Position numbers and translations under genes: made by a program. From Thalassia testudinum (lineage: Eukaryota; Streptophyta; Magnoliopsida; Alismatales; Hydrocharitaceae), in contig JAZHRO010000036.1 of assembly GCA_037157565.1 (NCBI GenBank), positions 140,794,501 through 140,858,500 of the forward strand: DNA of 64,000 nucleotides, read 5' to 3'. Within the stretch, counting starts at the first letter, position 1, and every line of letters begins with the position of its first letter. The notes under the pieces were generated by a model. The model searched no databases and was not told the origin of the DNA. It worked only from the letters and a program-made list of their open reading frames with translations. This document shows positions 32,420 to 44,062 of the stretch, in pieces.

Positions 32420-34299
32420 TGACCGGTCGATCTTTCACTTTTAAGTCTTTTGTAGTTTAATGTGGTGGAAAAATCGACTAATCAATTTTTAATAAGAAAT
32501 AACCACTCGCAGAGGAGCGGGTCGTATCCACAGGGAGGCAATAACGTATTAAAATTCGTGCCACTTAAAAATGTTTGTTCGTAGTCAATTTGGACAAGAA
32601 CCAAGCCGAGATTGCCTTTAGATTAAGGTTTAAGCAAGAAACAATGCTGAAATGGCAATTATGAGAAACTACAGGATATTTTCCGCAATGCAGAGTGAAT
32701 AGAATATGATTAAAATGTGGCAATGGCAGAAAATGTAAATTTTAATTAACGTTTTACTGTAGCAAAACAGGGGAATTTTTCCCCGTTGTCTTGCGCGACG
32801 AGGAGCCGATGGTCGGGCGCGGGAAGCTCGGAGGAGGTCCCTTGGATAAAGGGCTTCGAATCGGTGGTGGCGGCGAGTCGCGCGGCGGTCGGAGGTGGCC
32901 GGACGAGCTCCGGCGGAGGTGCTGCAGCCGGCAGCTTGCGCAGCCTGTTGGCGTGAAGTCCGCCGCTTGCTGCTGCTGCGGGGGTGGCTGCTGCTGCTGC
33001 CGTGGGCACTGCTGCGGCTGGTGTGGCGGGCGTTCGTCTGCCGGCGCGGGGAAGAGGGCGCTGCAGGCGGTTCTGCAAGCGCGACGGAGGGTGCTGCAGC
33101 GCGGTTGGAGGATGGCGTGCGCTGCGGAGGGTCTGCGGAGGGCGCTGCTGGCGGTTCTGCAGGCGCAGTGGTGAACGGCGTGGACTGCAGGCGCTGTTGG
33201 AGGGTGCAGGCGCGTGGGCTGATCTGCAGGCGTGCGTAGGTCTGCAGCCGGTGAGCGGTGGAGGGCGCAGGCGTGGGTGCGCGGAGGGTCTGCAGGAGGG
33301 CGCTTGCGCGGTGGTCTGCAGGCGGTTGGCGTGTGCGGTGGAAGCTGCAGGCGGCTGTTGGAGGATGCTGCAGGCTGGTCTGCAGGCGTTGGAGGAGAGC
33401 GCGGGCTGATCTGCAGGCGTGCACAGGTCTGCAGCCGGTGAGCGGTGGAGGGTGCAGGCGGTCTGGTGGCCGGTTGGAGAGTTGAGGCGCGTTTGAGCTG
33501 AAGGTTGACGGACGTGGGTGCGCTGAAGGTTTTGCAGGTGCGGGAAGGGGGTCTGCAGGCGACTTCAGGCGTGTGCGGTGAAGTGAGCGGGTAACTTCAG
33601 ACGTCTGGGAAATTCCCCAGACGTCTTAAAGTTACTGAGAGGGTGGCTGAATCAGTAGGTTGGTGACGGTGGTCGGCGATGACGGCGAGGGAGTTGCACG
33701 CTAAGGTGCTCACGGTAATGCGGGCGAGCTCCGGATGGCGGTGTGGCCTGTCACACCACACGCCCACGGTGGTGGAGACTCGCCGCCACGGTAGAGGCCG
33801 GCAGTGTGGAGTGGAAGAGAGAGGTTCTCTCTGCACAGTGGTGGGTCGGTGGCGAAGGCCTTCTGAGCTCGGCTGCCTCAGTGCTCCTTTTGTAGTGGCC
33901 TGAACAAATTTGAAATCAGCGGCCGACCAGATCCACCGTATCCGCTCCCCCTTGAATGGCTCCTTCACTGCATCACCCGGGCGTTGGAGTGGCAGCCAGC
34001 CGTTCTGAAAGAAGACGAATAAAGAAAATATTATTAAAATATTAGGGTTATTTATGTATAGACCCTCAACTTCTATGTTAATAAAAATAATATACCTAAT
34101 TGGTTATCTAATTAGATGAATGATATTTTAAGCTAATTCTAAATGCACTTAAGATATGAATGCAATATATGGATTATGTAATTAGATTAAAACTATGAAT
34201 TAATCTATTTACATCCTAATTTATACTAAACAAATGTTAGAATTAACCTAATGTGTAGGCAATTAAATACTTAAATAGCCCACAACTATGGGCTAATCA
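32420..34299 (-). repeat. 3' LTR of the non-autonomous Athila-like element
   Basis: In element sense it reads TGATTAGCCC...GACCGGTCA. The middle (about 32,930-33,560) is GC-rich with recurrent CTGCAG words. A perfect hairpin, AGACGTCTGGG/CCCAGACGTCT, is at about 33,598-33,627. Confidence 0.92.
32930..33560. repeat. CTGCAGGCG-rich degenerate repeat in the LTR
   Basis: Words such as GGTCTGCAGGCG, GGTGCAGGCG and GGTGCTGCAG recur every 15-45 bp. The same stretch is in the other LTR at 39,185-39,815. Overlapping long open frames here (up to 251 codons) are Arg/Ala/Gly-rich by-products of the repeat and are not called as genes. Confidence 0.75.
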
Positions 34300-35404
34300 A
34301 ATACCCCCATGCCTAGTTTTTGCTAGTCCCTAGCAAAATTAAGCGAAACCTAGCACTCTAAGTAGACTAGTCAACTCTCTTAGTCTTCCTTCAGAAGCAT
34401 ATTAAGTTCAGGTTCTAAACCCAAGGTTCCTAAGTAGTTGCTAAGTTACAGACTAGGTCGGCTAAAGACGAGTTACAAGCACAAGTTTCCTTGATTTCTG
34501 ACTCTACCCTAAAGTTTATTGATCCCTGAGATTAAAGCATCCGTGCTTTTGCATTGGTCCGAGTTATTTGAGTTAAAGGATTTTTTTTTATTAATATATA
34601 TACTTTTTTTTTTTTGTTTGATTCTTCTAAGTCTAACCTCAGATCAACTATCAACACGGTCTGTGTCGGATTCATTGTCCCCATTACCATACCTCGAAGG
34701 GTGCCTGGCTTTCGATGCTTCGAGATAGCACCGCCCATAACGACCCCAAGAACTCCTGGCAATCGACACTTCGAGATAGTATCGCCCATGGATTTCTTAA
34801 GCGAATTCAGGCCTATGGCAATCGGCACTTCGAGATAGGGCCGCCCATAGTACCTAAACCGAGCAATGCGCTTACATGCCCCCAGTAGGATGGATATCCT
34901 AAGAGACAAGCGCCGAGGAGGTAATATGTTATCATCGCATCCTCAAGGTGAGTATATACTCGACCTCTCCTGCGGCGGGAACTCTTCCAATCAAAATGTG
35001 TTTTCAAGCCTCTCTTAAGCCAAAACTAAGAGAACCAAATCTCTTTTCAGAAATTAAGTTAATTACCAGACCAAGTGTGAAAAATTTGGATGCTTGGGTT
35101 CCAAGGACCCGTAAACCAAAAGGTAGAATAAGACTCCAGGTACTACCCCACCTTTTAACTCAAACCCTAGCTTCCCTTCCTCAACCTCTTGAAGAATGAT
35201 CCGCAACTTAACTCCTACTTAAGTTTTTAAGTCCACAAAGGACCCTAAAGGTCTAAAGCTAGTAGCTTATTTAGCTTCTAAAGTTTGACCCTAGAATTAA
35301 TTTAGTCTACGCTAGAGTTCTGATTTGCTTAAGAATGCAGGACTTATCCAGTTAAGCTAAAAACTTTTTTTTTTTTTTTATATGTACAAATGTATGCAAT
35401 TATG
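34300..35404 (-). other. 3' noncoding region and polypurine tract of the non-autonomous element
   Basis: GGCATGGGGGTATT lies directly before the 3' LTR in element sense. The stretch 34,305-34,990 resembles 56,119-56,850 of the autonomous Athila element: CCCCCATGCCTAG, TTTGCTAGTCCCT, CAACACGGTCTGT, CTTCGAGATAGCACCGCCCA. This is shared ancestry outside the coding region. Confidence 0.8.
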
Positions 35405-37402
35405 CTATGTATATCCCCAAGTACACCCCCCCATGCCTAAAATCTGCAATGTCCTCATTGCATAGAAGGATATTACCTGGGTCAAAGCTGGGCTGAATAG
35501 CCGAAGAACCTGCAAATCAGGTTCAAGAATTGCAGAAATAGGCCCTAAAAATGAGCAAAGCAAAGTTGGCCTAGAAAATAGGTAACCTAGGATGTTGGCG
35601 AGCTGATGATGAATCCTGATAGCAAATGCTCGCCCAACTAAAATGGGAATGAAATCTTCCCAGGTCACCAGAAGAGGTTCTAAAGGATAAACAGTTAAAA
35701 TAACCTCCAAAGGGGTAGGGGTAGGATGACAAGGATCCTCCAAAAAGAATGGGGAAGGAATGGTATAGAGATAAACCCCCAGGGTAATGGACTGACTAAA
35801 GAAATCATCAATCCATACCCGATACTCCATTACAGAAAATATTGGTCTGTTAAGCCCCCTAGTCAGAACAAAAATGAGCAATTCTCTAAGGCAAGGATCG
35901 TCTAGGGTGTCCAAGTTACGAGGTTGTGGGATGGCCATAAGATCTAGGTTGGGTTTAATCAGCTTGGTGTCCATCTCAAACACTCTTTCTAAATCCTCAA
36001 TTTCATCCCTAGCATTCCTTGCACCATCACGTGGATCTTCCTGCTCTTCATCAGGAGTCACAATTTCGCTTTCAGATATAAGCGAATCAAAGGGTGACTT
36101 CGAAGTGAATGAAGGCAGGTTGGAAGCAACAGATCTAGGGATTATCCTATCAATGTCATCCCCAGGTTTTTGTTCTTTACTCAAATCTTCCCCGGAGTCT
36201 ATATGTGAATCCACATAAATCTTAGAAATTGCTTCCAAATTTTCCATCATTTTATCATGAGGAGAAATATCATCAATGGGTGTGCCAAGGAAACCTAATT
36301 TGGTCAAATTTGTGACATCCTCAGGGGCTAACTCTTCAAATAATACATAATCACCCTTAGTGTCACTCCAAATCTTGAATGTAGGTTCCTCATATAATTC
36401 ATCTTCCTCCTCATCACACAATTCATCATGTACCCGAGGTCTAGAATCATTTAATATCTCAGCAGATCCCCTAGGGTGCTCTATTTGAGGTAAATTATTT
36501 ACATTGGTTACATCAGACTCCTCAGATAGGTCAATTTCTTTAGGGTTAGGTTCCCTAAGGGTGGGTTTGAGTTCCATATCGTGATCAGAAGGGAGGGTAG
36601 GATTAACAACTTGACTTTGACCCACTTCATCAAATGTCACGAAAATACTATCATCTGGGTCGAGGTCTTCCAATGGTACCATCATTCCCTTCTTTTGACT
36701 CCAATATAATTCAGGTGGATACTCAACCTTATCATCATCTTCCTCGGGTTGCCACCTTTCTTCATCCAATGCATAGCTACTTTCATGTGTATTTTCCTCC
36801 CACCTAAAGTGTAGATCTCTCAAGGAAGTGTCATCTAATGGGGAGGTTTCAAAATCGATCCTCGAAAAGTAGCTATTCTCCCCAGAATTTCCCTTCAACT
36901 TAAAGTGTAGCTTTCCCACGGGAGATGTATCTATTGTAGAGGGGTGTACGTCATCGTCAATGGGGCAGATTGGGTAGCTAATTTCATCTCTTTCTTGTTG
37001 GCCTGCTCTCAAAGATTCTCCTAACAATTCACTCATTTCATTTTGCATTTTCTGTATTTCCATCTTCAAAGAGGAGAGGTCATTTCTATCATAAGAGAAG
37101 TCAGGCTCAGACTTATAGTACCCAGGAGTGTTTGTCCAACCATTATAAGTTTTCGAGGAGGGTGGGTTGGGTATTTCTTTGGTATGTGGGATGTTGGGCA
37201 AAGCAAATCCCTCTCCTGAGTTCTGCTCACTAATTTGGGGCTTAACTAGGCCAAGACTCCTATAATAGGAGTAAAACGGATCCCAATGATTGTCATTATG
37301 TCCATCAAGGAATGGACCATCTCGACGTCTGGGATCGAAGGATGCAAAGTGGGGGTGAGGGTGTGGGCAAGATGTGAAAGGATGAAAATCAATGTGGTCC
37401 AT
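35405..37402 (-). CDS. 665-aa ORF of unknown function in the non-autonomous Athila-like element
   Basis: An uninterrupted 665-codon frame, the only large ORF of a young element. I do not recognise it: no gag, CCHC knuckle, protease, RT, integrase or transposase motif. The N-terminus is His/Pro/Phe-rich (1-40). Residues 108-140 look like a short coiled coil (LKMEIQKMQNEMSELL). The centre (about 215-480) is strongly acidic. The C-terminal 170 residues are hydrophobic and Pro/Leu-rich. Two internal duplications are visible: KLHFKLKGNSGENSYF (164-179) with DLHFRWEENTHESSY (196-210), and YWSQKKGMMVPLEDLDPDD (233-251) with IWSDTKGDYVLFEELAPED (344-362), sharing W-S-x-x-K-G-x-x-V-x-x-E-x-L-x-P-x-D. 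It may be a divergent accessory or structural protein of the element. Its function is unknown. Confidence 0.8.
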   Translation of the reverse strand: MDHIDFHPFTSCPHPHPHFASFDPRRRDGPFLDGHNDNHWDPFYSYYRSLGLVKPQISEQNSGEGFALPNIPHTKEIPNPPSSKTYNGWTNTPGYYKSEPDFSYDRNDLSSLKMEIQKMQNEMSELLGESLRAGQQERDEISYPICPIDDDVHPSTIDTSPVGKLHFKLKGNSGENSYFSRIDFETSPLDDTSLRDLHFRWEENTHESSYALDEERWQPEEDDDKVEYPPELYWSQKKGMMVPLEDLDPDDSIFVTFDEVGQSQVVNPTLPSDHDMELKPTLREPNPKEIDLSEESDVTNVNNLPQIEHPRGSAEILNDSRPRVHDELCDEEEDELYEEPTFKIWSDTKGDYVLFEELAPEDVTNLTKLGFLGTPIDDISPHDKMMENLEAISKIYVDSHIDSGEDLSKEQKPGDDIDRIIPRSVASNLPSFTSKSPFDSLISESEIVTPDEEQEDPRDGARNARDEIEDLERVFEMDTKLIKPNLDLMAIPQPRNLDTLDDPCLRELLIFVLTRGLNRPIFSVMEYRVWIDDFFSQSITLGVYLYTIPSPFFLEDPCHPTPTPLEVILTVYPLEPLLVTWEDFIPILVGRAFAIRIHHQLANILGYLFSRPTLLCSFLGPISAILEPDLQVLRLFSPALTQVISFYAMRTLQILGMGGCTWGYT

Positions 37403-38653
37403 TCTAACTCACACTTCAATCAGAATTCCCCAAACAAGACACAATTCAAAAAGGACCTTTTAGGTCTTTCCCAATTTAGGCTTTTGATTTTAAGTCAGAT
37501 TGCAGGTGACAATACAATTTGTTCAATCAATTTACGCACCTATTGTCGACCTACGGCTCGCCTAAAAAGACCTAGTTGGAGCTTAGGTGTTCTTCCCTAA
37601 ATCTCAAATGGTCAAGTAAATCCAAAGACGGAAGATCGAGGGATGCAAGTAGGCCTAAGCCTTCCTTTGAAGCTGTGCTTTCGCGGTGCTCCTCAACTAC
37701 CCCCAAAAATCCGTGACAGGGTATCCCCCTCTTTGGATTTACAAAACCTTTGATCTCAAGTTCCGAACACTTCAAAATCCAACGAAAGGAGGGCTCTTGT
37801 CCTAGTATTTCCAAACCTAAGGAGTGTCTAGAAACGTGCCGTGGTGCAAGTGAAATAAGTGTGCATACACCGTCAAAGATTTTGAAATTTGAATCACACG
37901 CCAAGTTTGAAAATCAAATCCTTGGTTTTTAAAATGTCCTTTCTTTAATTAGTCCTTTTTCTAAAGAAAATATGTGACCACTTGTTAGATTTATTCAATA
38001 CAGATTAGGTGGTCTTCGCATTAAATCCCAAATGCAATGCGTGATCAAAAATATGATGCAAAGTAAGAGAATGCGTACCTTGCCTCCAGCGATCTTCGAT
38101 GCAAAAATGCACGCAATGCAGAAAAGCAAATCTAGAGGCTGCTCATACAGACCTAAATGGTTTGTCCTAGGGCAGGCAACTTCTAGCAGGCATCTCATTT
38201 TTTTTTCTTTTTCTGTTTTTTTTAGAACTACTTATGCACAAGCAAATAAAAGAAATAATAAAAAAAAATAAACCTAAATCTAAAGAAAAGGGAATAGGCT
38301 CCCAAAAATTACCCAACACGGGTCCAAAATAAAATCGGGGAACAAACCCCTCAAAATTTGCCCCAGAACAAGGGTTTCAAACTAACTGTAATGAAAAATT
38401 AAGTCCTCAGTCTTAATTCTATTCTAATTAAATTAGCGATTAAATACAATGGTGTCCGTCGTGTCCTCGTCCTTCTCCTCTTTTCAAAATTGCTTGTCCA
38501 CTTCTCGTCTGGCGACGTCAAGGGTCGCCTCTCACAGTGGCTGATTCTTGCACAAAATTTCTTGCACAGAAAAGAAAATAATAGATGGTCAAATCTCTGT
38601 GCAATTGACAAATAATGAAAATAAAATTAGGCGAAATTATTGCGTCTGTTACC
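37403..38653 (-). other. 5' noncoding leader of the non-autonomous element
   Basis: About 1.25 kb between the primer site and the 665-codon ORF, with no open frame above about 110 codons. Long leaders of this kind carry packaging and dimerisation signals in LTR elements; none can be pointed out here. Confidence 0.6.
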
Positions 38654-38671
38654 TCCCCGGCAACGGCGCCA
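38654..38671 (-). other. Primer-binding site, tRNA-Asp type
   Basis: TGGCGCCGTTGCCGGGGA in element sense, two bases after the 5' LTR. This is the well-known Athila/Ogre-type site. Confidence 0.92.
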
Positions 38672-38673
38672 TT

Positions 38674-40552
38674 TGACCGGTCGATCTTTCACTTTTAAGT
38701 CGTTTGTAGTTTAATGTGGTGGAAAAATCGACTAATCAATTTTTAATAAGAAATAACCACTCGCAGAGGAGCGGGTCGTATCCACAGGGAAGCAATAACG
38801 TATTAAAATTCGCGTCACTTAAAAATATTTGTTCGTAGTCAATTTGGACAAGAACCAAGCCAAGATTGCCTTTAGATTAAGGTTTAAGCAAGAAACAATG
38901 CTGAAATGGCAATTATGAGAAACTACAGGATATTTTCCGCAATGCAGAGTGAATAGAATATGATTAAAATGTGGCAATGGCAGAAAATGTAAATTTTAAT
39001 TAACGTTTTACTGTAGCAAAACAGGGGAATTTTTCCCCGTTGTCTTGCGCGACGAGGAGCCGATGGTCGGGCGCGGGAAGCTCGGAGGAGGTCCCTTGGA
39101 TCAAGGGCTTCGAATCGGTGGTGGCGGCGAGTCGCGCGGCGGTCGGAGGTGGCCGGACGAGCTCCGGCGGAGGTGCTGCAGCCGGCAGCTTGCGCAGCCT
39201 GTTGGCGTGATGTCCGCCGCTTGCTGCTGCTGCGGGGGTGGCTGCTGCTGCTGCCGTGGGCACTGCTGCGGCTGGTGTGGCAGGCGTTCGTCTGCCGGCG
39301 CGGGGAAGAGGGCGCTGCAGGCGGTTCTGCAAGCGCGACGGAGGGTGCTGCAGCGCGGTTGGAGGATGGCGTGCGCTGCGGAGGGTCTGCGGAGGGCGCT
39401 GCTGGCGGTTCTGCAGGCGCAGTGGTGAACGGCGTGGACTGCAGGCGCTGTTGGAGGGTGCAGGCGCGTGGGCTGATCTGCAGGCGTGCGTAGGTCTGCA
39501 GCCGGTGAGCGGTGGAGGGCGCAGGCGTGGGTGCGCGGAGGGTCTGCAGGAGGGCGCTTGCGCGGTGGTCTGCAGGCGGTTGGCGTGTGCGGTGGAAGCT
39601 GCAGGCGGCTGTTGGAGGATGCTTCAGGCTGGTCTGCAGGCGTTGGAGGAGAGCGCGGGCTGATCTGCAGGCGTGCGCAGGTCTGCAGCCGGTGAGCGGT
39701 GGAGGGTGCAGGCGGTCTGGTGGCCGGTTGGAGAGTTGAGGCGCGTTTGAGCTGAAGGTTGACGGACGTGGGTGCGCTGAAGGTTCGACAGGTGCGGGAA
39801 GGGGGTCTGCAGGCGACTTCAGGCGTGTGCGGTGAAGTGAGCGGGTAACTTCAGACGTCTGGGAAATTCCCCAGACGTCTTAAGTTACTGAGAGGGTGGC
39901 TGAATCAGTAGGTTGGTGACGGTGGTCGGCGATGACGGCGACGGAGTTGCACGCTAAGGTGCTCACGGTAATGCGGGCGAGCTCCGGATGGCAGTGTGGC
40001 CTGTCACACCACACGCCCACGGTGGTGGAGACTCGCCGCCACGGTAGAGGCCGGCAGTGTGGAGTGGAAGAGAGAGGTTCTCTCTGCACAGTGGTGGGTC
40101 GGTGGCGAAGGCCTTCTGAGCTCGGCTGCCTCAGTGCTCCTTTTGTAGTGGCCTGAACAAATTTGAAATCAGCGGCCGACCAGATCCACCGTATCCGCTC
40201 CCCCTTGAATGGCTCCTTCACTGCATCACCCGGGCGTTGGAGCGGTAGCCAGCCGTTCTGAAAGAAGACGAATAAAGAAAATATTATTAAAATATTAGGG
40301 TTATTTATGTATAGACCCTCAACTTCTATGTTAATAAAAATAATATACCTAATTGGTTATCTAATTAGATGAATGCTATTTTAAGCTAATTCTAAATGCA
40401 CTTAAGATATGAATGCAATATATGGATTATGTAATTAGATTAAAACTATGAATTAATCTATTTACATCCTAATTTATACTAAATAAATGTTAGAATTAAC
40501 CTAATGTGTAGGCACTTAAATACTTAAATAGCCCACAACTATGGGCTAATCA
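38674..40552 (-). repeat. 5' LTR of the non-autonomous Athila-like element
   Basis: 1,879 bp, near-identical to 32,420-34,299. Differences include A/C in GGAT(A/C)AAGGGC and TTTTG/TTCGA near 39,784. The same AGACGTCTGGG/CCCAGACGTCT hairpin is at about 39,853-39,881. Confidence 0.92.
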
Positions 40553-40557
40553 CCTGT

Positions 40558-41396
40558 GATGACCTCAGACGTCCAGGACCCCTTCGTCTGATTTGGGTCT
40601 GCTGACACATTTTTGACCCGTTTAGGATCCGACCGAGATCCGTTTTACGCAAACGAAATATCTGTGATTTCCTTGTGAGTTCCTCTACATGTTAGAAACC
40701 TTTATATACTATTCTGAACGTTCCGTTATGATGTGTTTCTTGGTATAGGACTTCGACCTGTTGCGTGTCTGGGGCTTGCAGAGGCACGTGGGTCTGCAGT
40801 TCGAGCCCCCAGTACTCCCGGATTGTCTGATAGAGTGGTTTCCCCCTATTCTATTTATAAAATATGAATGCATCTATGAAAATTAAATAACTGGAAACCT
40901 AGGATGTGGCATGAACCCTAGGACGAGAAATGGTTGAACCGCTTGTTTACGTGATTGTAATTGTAGTTACAAATGAATGAGTTAAATTATTAACAACTGC
41001 CTGTTAATAAATAACAGGTGCCTGTTAAAATATGAAATGCCTGAGATAACTAAACGATTACCTGTGACGTCGCTTGTTGCATGTGTTAAATTGTGGAAAT
41101 ACGAACTGCATGTGTATAATACGAGAACGGAATTGTGAATGATGAAACCTGGTATGGAATAATATGGTGAATATGAGCATGAACCCTACGAGGAGTTAGG
41201 AGTATAGCTCCTGTGGATGAATGGAAAGGCCTGAAAATGTGGATGGGAAGTATGTTGGCCCTTGAGTGCGTCGTACCAAGGAGAGCGACTGTCTCCTTTT
41301 TATTGTAAAGTGGAGCTAGCCGCTCTTGAGTTGGGACCCAGAGTTAGGATTGGCCACTCTACACCAACTTCTCTTGGCCCTCGCGTACACGGTACC
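40558..41396 (+). repeat. Chromovirus-type LTR, segment 2 of 3
   Basis: It continues from 32,419. The first 29 bp complete the 61-bp inverted repeat. It then matches the parallel region of the LTR at 51,300-51,800 (TTTTGACCCGTTTAGGATCC, TCCTCTACATGTTAGAA, AACTGCCTGTTA). It is cut after GTACC by the solo LTR at 41,397. Confidence 0.78.
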
Positions 41397-44057
41397 TGTA
41401 ACGACCCGGTTCCCGAGTCCCTACGAGACACGAGAACCGGACCGACTCGACTAATCCCAAGACCTAGTCGTCCAACGAGGAAGTAACCAAAAGAGCAGTA
41501 AAATAAACCCCATTCAGCATGAATATAACTAACAGTAAGGAAGTACAGCAGTAAGGAAAGAAACTACTACAGTATATACCACCACAACAGTAGAACAACA
41601 TTTATCATATAACATGAACTGCAGGTAAAGAAAAGTACAGCGGAAACAAGAACTACTCACTATAACGGAAACAAAGAGGTACAAAAGACAGTAGTAACTC
41701 TACTGGACCCTACTCGGCCCAGCGTCCTCTGCAGCCGCTGACCCTGGCTGCTCAACACCTGGTCCTGAAAAAGGTAACGAGTGTAACACGTCAGCAAAAC
41801 GCTGAGTAGAGTGGCAACTAAAACTAAAGACAACAGTAGAGTGTACAGTAGCTGTTATGTTCTATTACTTTCTTTATTTACATCTTTCAATTGTCTCACT
41901 GTTTCATTTATTTCTCAGATCTTTTACTTGATCTCGAATGTTCCTCGTGGGAACGATCTTGATTGCAGTCTTTTCCAAAAAGTAGAAGTAGCACGTGGTG
42001 CTCTCCTGACCGGGAGAGTCCCCCGTGGTGATCCTACCCTCAGTCAACCACCCCAAGGTCACTGACAGACGTAACGGTGACTACGGCACGCGCGATAAAC
42101 GCACAGGTAGCTAACCCGTACTGGCACGCGGTCAGTCGTTTCTGTTAACGGGTGCGCCCAAAGCACAGCACGGAACCAGTCCAGGGCAGAGCCCTCTCAG
42201 TAACAGGGGTCCAACCCCTTCACAGAAACCAAACCGGGGCCTTGCCTCTCCACAGTCCGTGCACCCTCGCCTGACTACCCTGGTTTGCCCCAGCGGGCCT
42301 AACAAGTCGGTGTGGGAGGCTAGCAGAACCCCGGGGCCCGTGGGGTAGCTAGTACCTCCCTACACTAGTAGCTCTCCTCGGTTCTACGTACGCGAGGGCC
42401 AGCAAGTCGGTACAGAGTGGCCAGTCCTAACCCCGGGTCCCTGGGGCGGCTGGCTCCGCTCTGCACTAAACAGGGGGACAGTCGCTCTCCTTGGTACTCC
42501 GTACTCAAGGGCCAGCTCACTTCCCCAAAACTATTCCATTCACTTTCCAGGAGTTCTACTCCTACTTCCCCGTAGGGTTCCATCCTTTTTACTCAAACAT
42601 CCAGGTTTCACTTTCCAGTTTCACATTCTTACAATCCATGTTCTCGACCACTTATCTATTCACAACAAGCAGCTGTTAATTCAAATTACAGGCAGCTTTA
42701 TATCTCTTTCCATTTTCCAAGACTGCGGTATTATACATTCCACTAGTTTTCCCATCCTAGGATTCATGCCATATCCTATGATCTATCATACAATCTAGTT
42801 TTCCAGTCCTAGGATTCATGCAACACCTAGGAGCTATCATTCCATCTATTTCTCATTCCTAGGGTTCATGTAATGTCCTAGGTTCTATTTATGGTTTCAT
42901 AATTTAACAGATTTTATTAATAACTTAAAGCCACTTTACCAGGTACAACGGGAGTAATGGGGGCGTGATCGGGAATCCCACGTGCCTCCGCGACTCCCAA
43001 GATTGTAACTGAACGAGGTCCTATCACAAGGATCAAACACAAGGAAAGTCTCAAAACAGTGTATAGCTACTGTAGATGGGTAGAGGAATTAATTCTGAAA
43101 AGAACGCAACTCGAATCGCGAAAAACGGAACCCGAACGAGCCCTAAACGGGTCGAAAACGACGACACTGTGTAAAATCAGACGTCTGGAACTTCTTCCAG
43201 ACGTCTTAAAAAGTGGATCAGAGAATTATCTGCTCAGCGTGGTTTCCTAGACGTCCAGAAGTCTGAGGGGACGTCTGGCCTATCTCCCAGACGTCCTATG
43301 GTCACCCCGGACGTCTGGAGGTCGCTCCAGCCGTCTGGAAACGTCTGATTCTTAAAGGATGGCGAATCAGCGAGCCTGCGCACAGCCAACTCCCTCCCTC
43401 AGTAGGGTCAGTCGACAGGAAGGAAGAAGAAAGCGGAATACTCACCCTTCAGACGTCTGTATGAGCTTCCAGACGTCTCCCTCGCCGTCTGGCTATCAAC
43501 CCAGACGTCTGATTCTGGAAATTTTTCCAGAACAGGGCACCACTCGGCCTCCGCTCGCGACGCCGCCCGTGTCGCACCTCGCGCGTCTGCTGGTCAGACC
43601 GCAGCAGGTCCCTCTCCGCGTCGTTCCGCGCCTCCTGCGCCCTCCGCCGGTCGGCCAAGCCGCTCCGGCGAGCTCGCCCTCATGGCAGAGCTCCGCCCTC
43701 ACACGCCGCACCTCCTCCGCGTTCACTGCGGCCGCCGCTGCCGCCCTCGCGCTCGCTCGCTCTCGCGCACAGGAAGGAGAAGAGGAAGGGGACGGTGGAG
43801 ACGACAGGAGGGGAGGCGTGGCCTTTTAAGGCCGCGCGAGGAGGAGGGAGAGAGAGCGCGGCAGGTCTGCAGCCGCAGAGAGAGAGGGAAAAAGAGAGAG
43901 AGGAATCGCGGGTCTGCGCGCACAGGCGCGCAGACGAATCTCTCGTGTGAAAAATAATTGTTTTACAAACGTCTGGAAATGATCCCAAACGTCTGTTCAG
44001 ACGTCTGGATGTGATCCCAGACGTCTTAAAAGACGTCTGGGGCACGCATTCGTAACA
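41397..44057 (-). mobile_element. Chromovirus-type solo LTR, inverted inside an LTR of its own family
   Basis: 2,661 bp with termini TGTAACGACCC and GCATTCGTAACA. It is flanked by GTACC (41,392-41,396) and GTACT (44,058-44,062), a target duplication with one mismatch. Its TATA-like CCTTAAAAGGCC (about 43,825) is on the minus strand, so it lies opposite to the surrounding LTR. The AGACGTCT array is at 43,177-44,040. Confidence 0.85.
43177..44040. repeat. AGACGTCT palindrome array in the solo LTR
   Basis: About a dozen full or one-off AGACGTCT palindromes, many extended to CCAGACGTCTGG. They fall in two clusters (43,177-43,510 and 43,965-44,040) on either side of the TATA-like box. Confidence 0.88.
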
Positions 44058-44062
44058 GTACT

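Larger units (their letters stand above)
32420..40552 (-). mobile_element. Complete non-autonomous Athila-like LTR retrotransposon
   Basis: It has LTRs at 32,420-34,299 (3') and 38,674-40,552 (5'), with perfect target duplications CCTGT (32,415-32,419 and 40,553-40,557). The primer site TGGCGCCGTTGCCGGGGA, beside the 5' LTR, is the tRNA-Asp-type site of Athila/Ogre elements. A purine-rich tract (GGCATGGGGGTA) precedes the 3' LTR. The LTRs are about 1.88 kb and differ at roughly twenty positions by eye, about 1%, so insertion was recent. It has no gag, protease, RT or integrase, only a 665-codon ORF. Its 3' noncoding region matches that of the Athila element at 53,301-64,000, a likely relative of its helper. 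Confidence 0.93.

Noticed and set aside
32669..33485. Long open frames (up to 251 codons) on both strands, repeated at 39,000-39,739
   Set aside because: By-products of the CTGCAG-rich repeat in the Athila-like LTRs; Arg/Ala/Gly-rich, overlapping, no domain.
35874..36218. 114-codon plus-strand frame inside the 665-codon ORF
   Set aside because: Shadow frame antisense to the intact minus-strand ORF.
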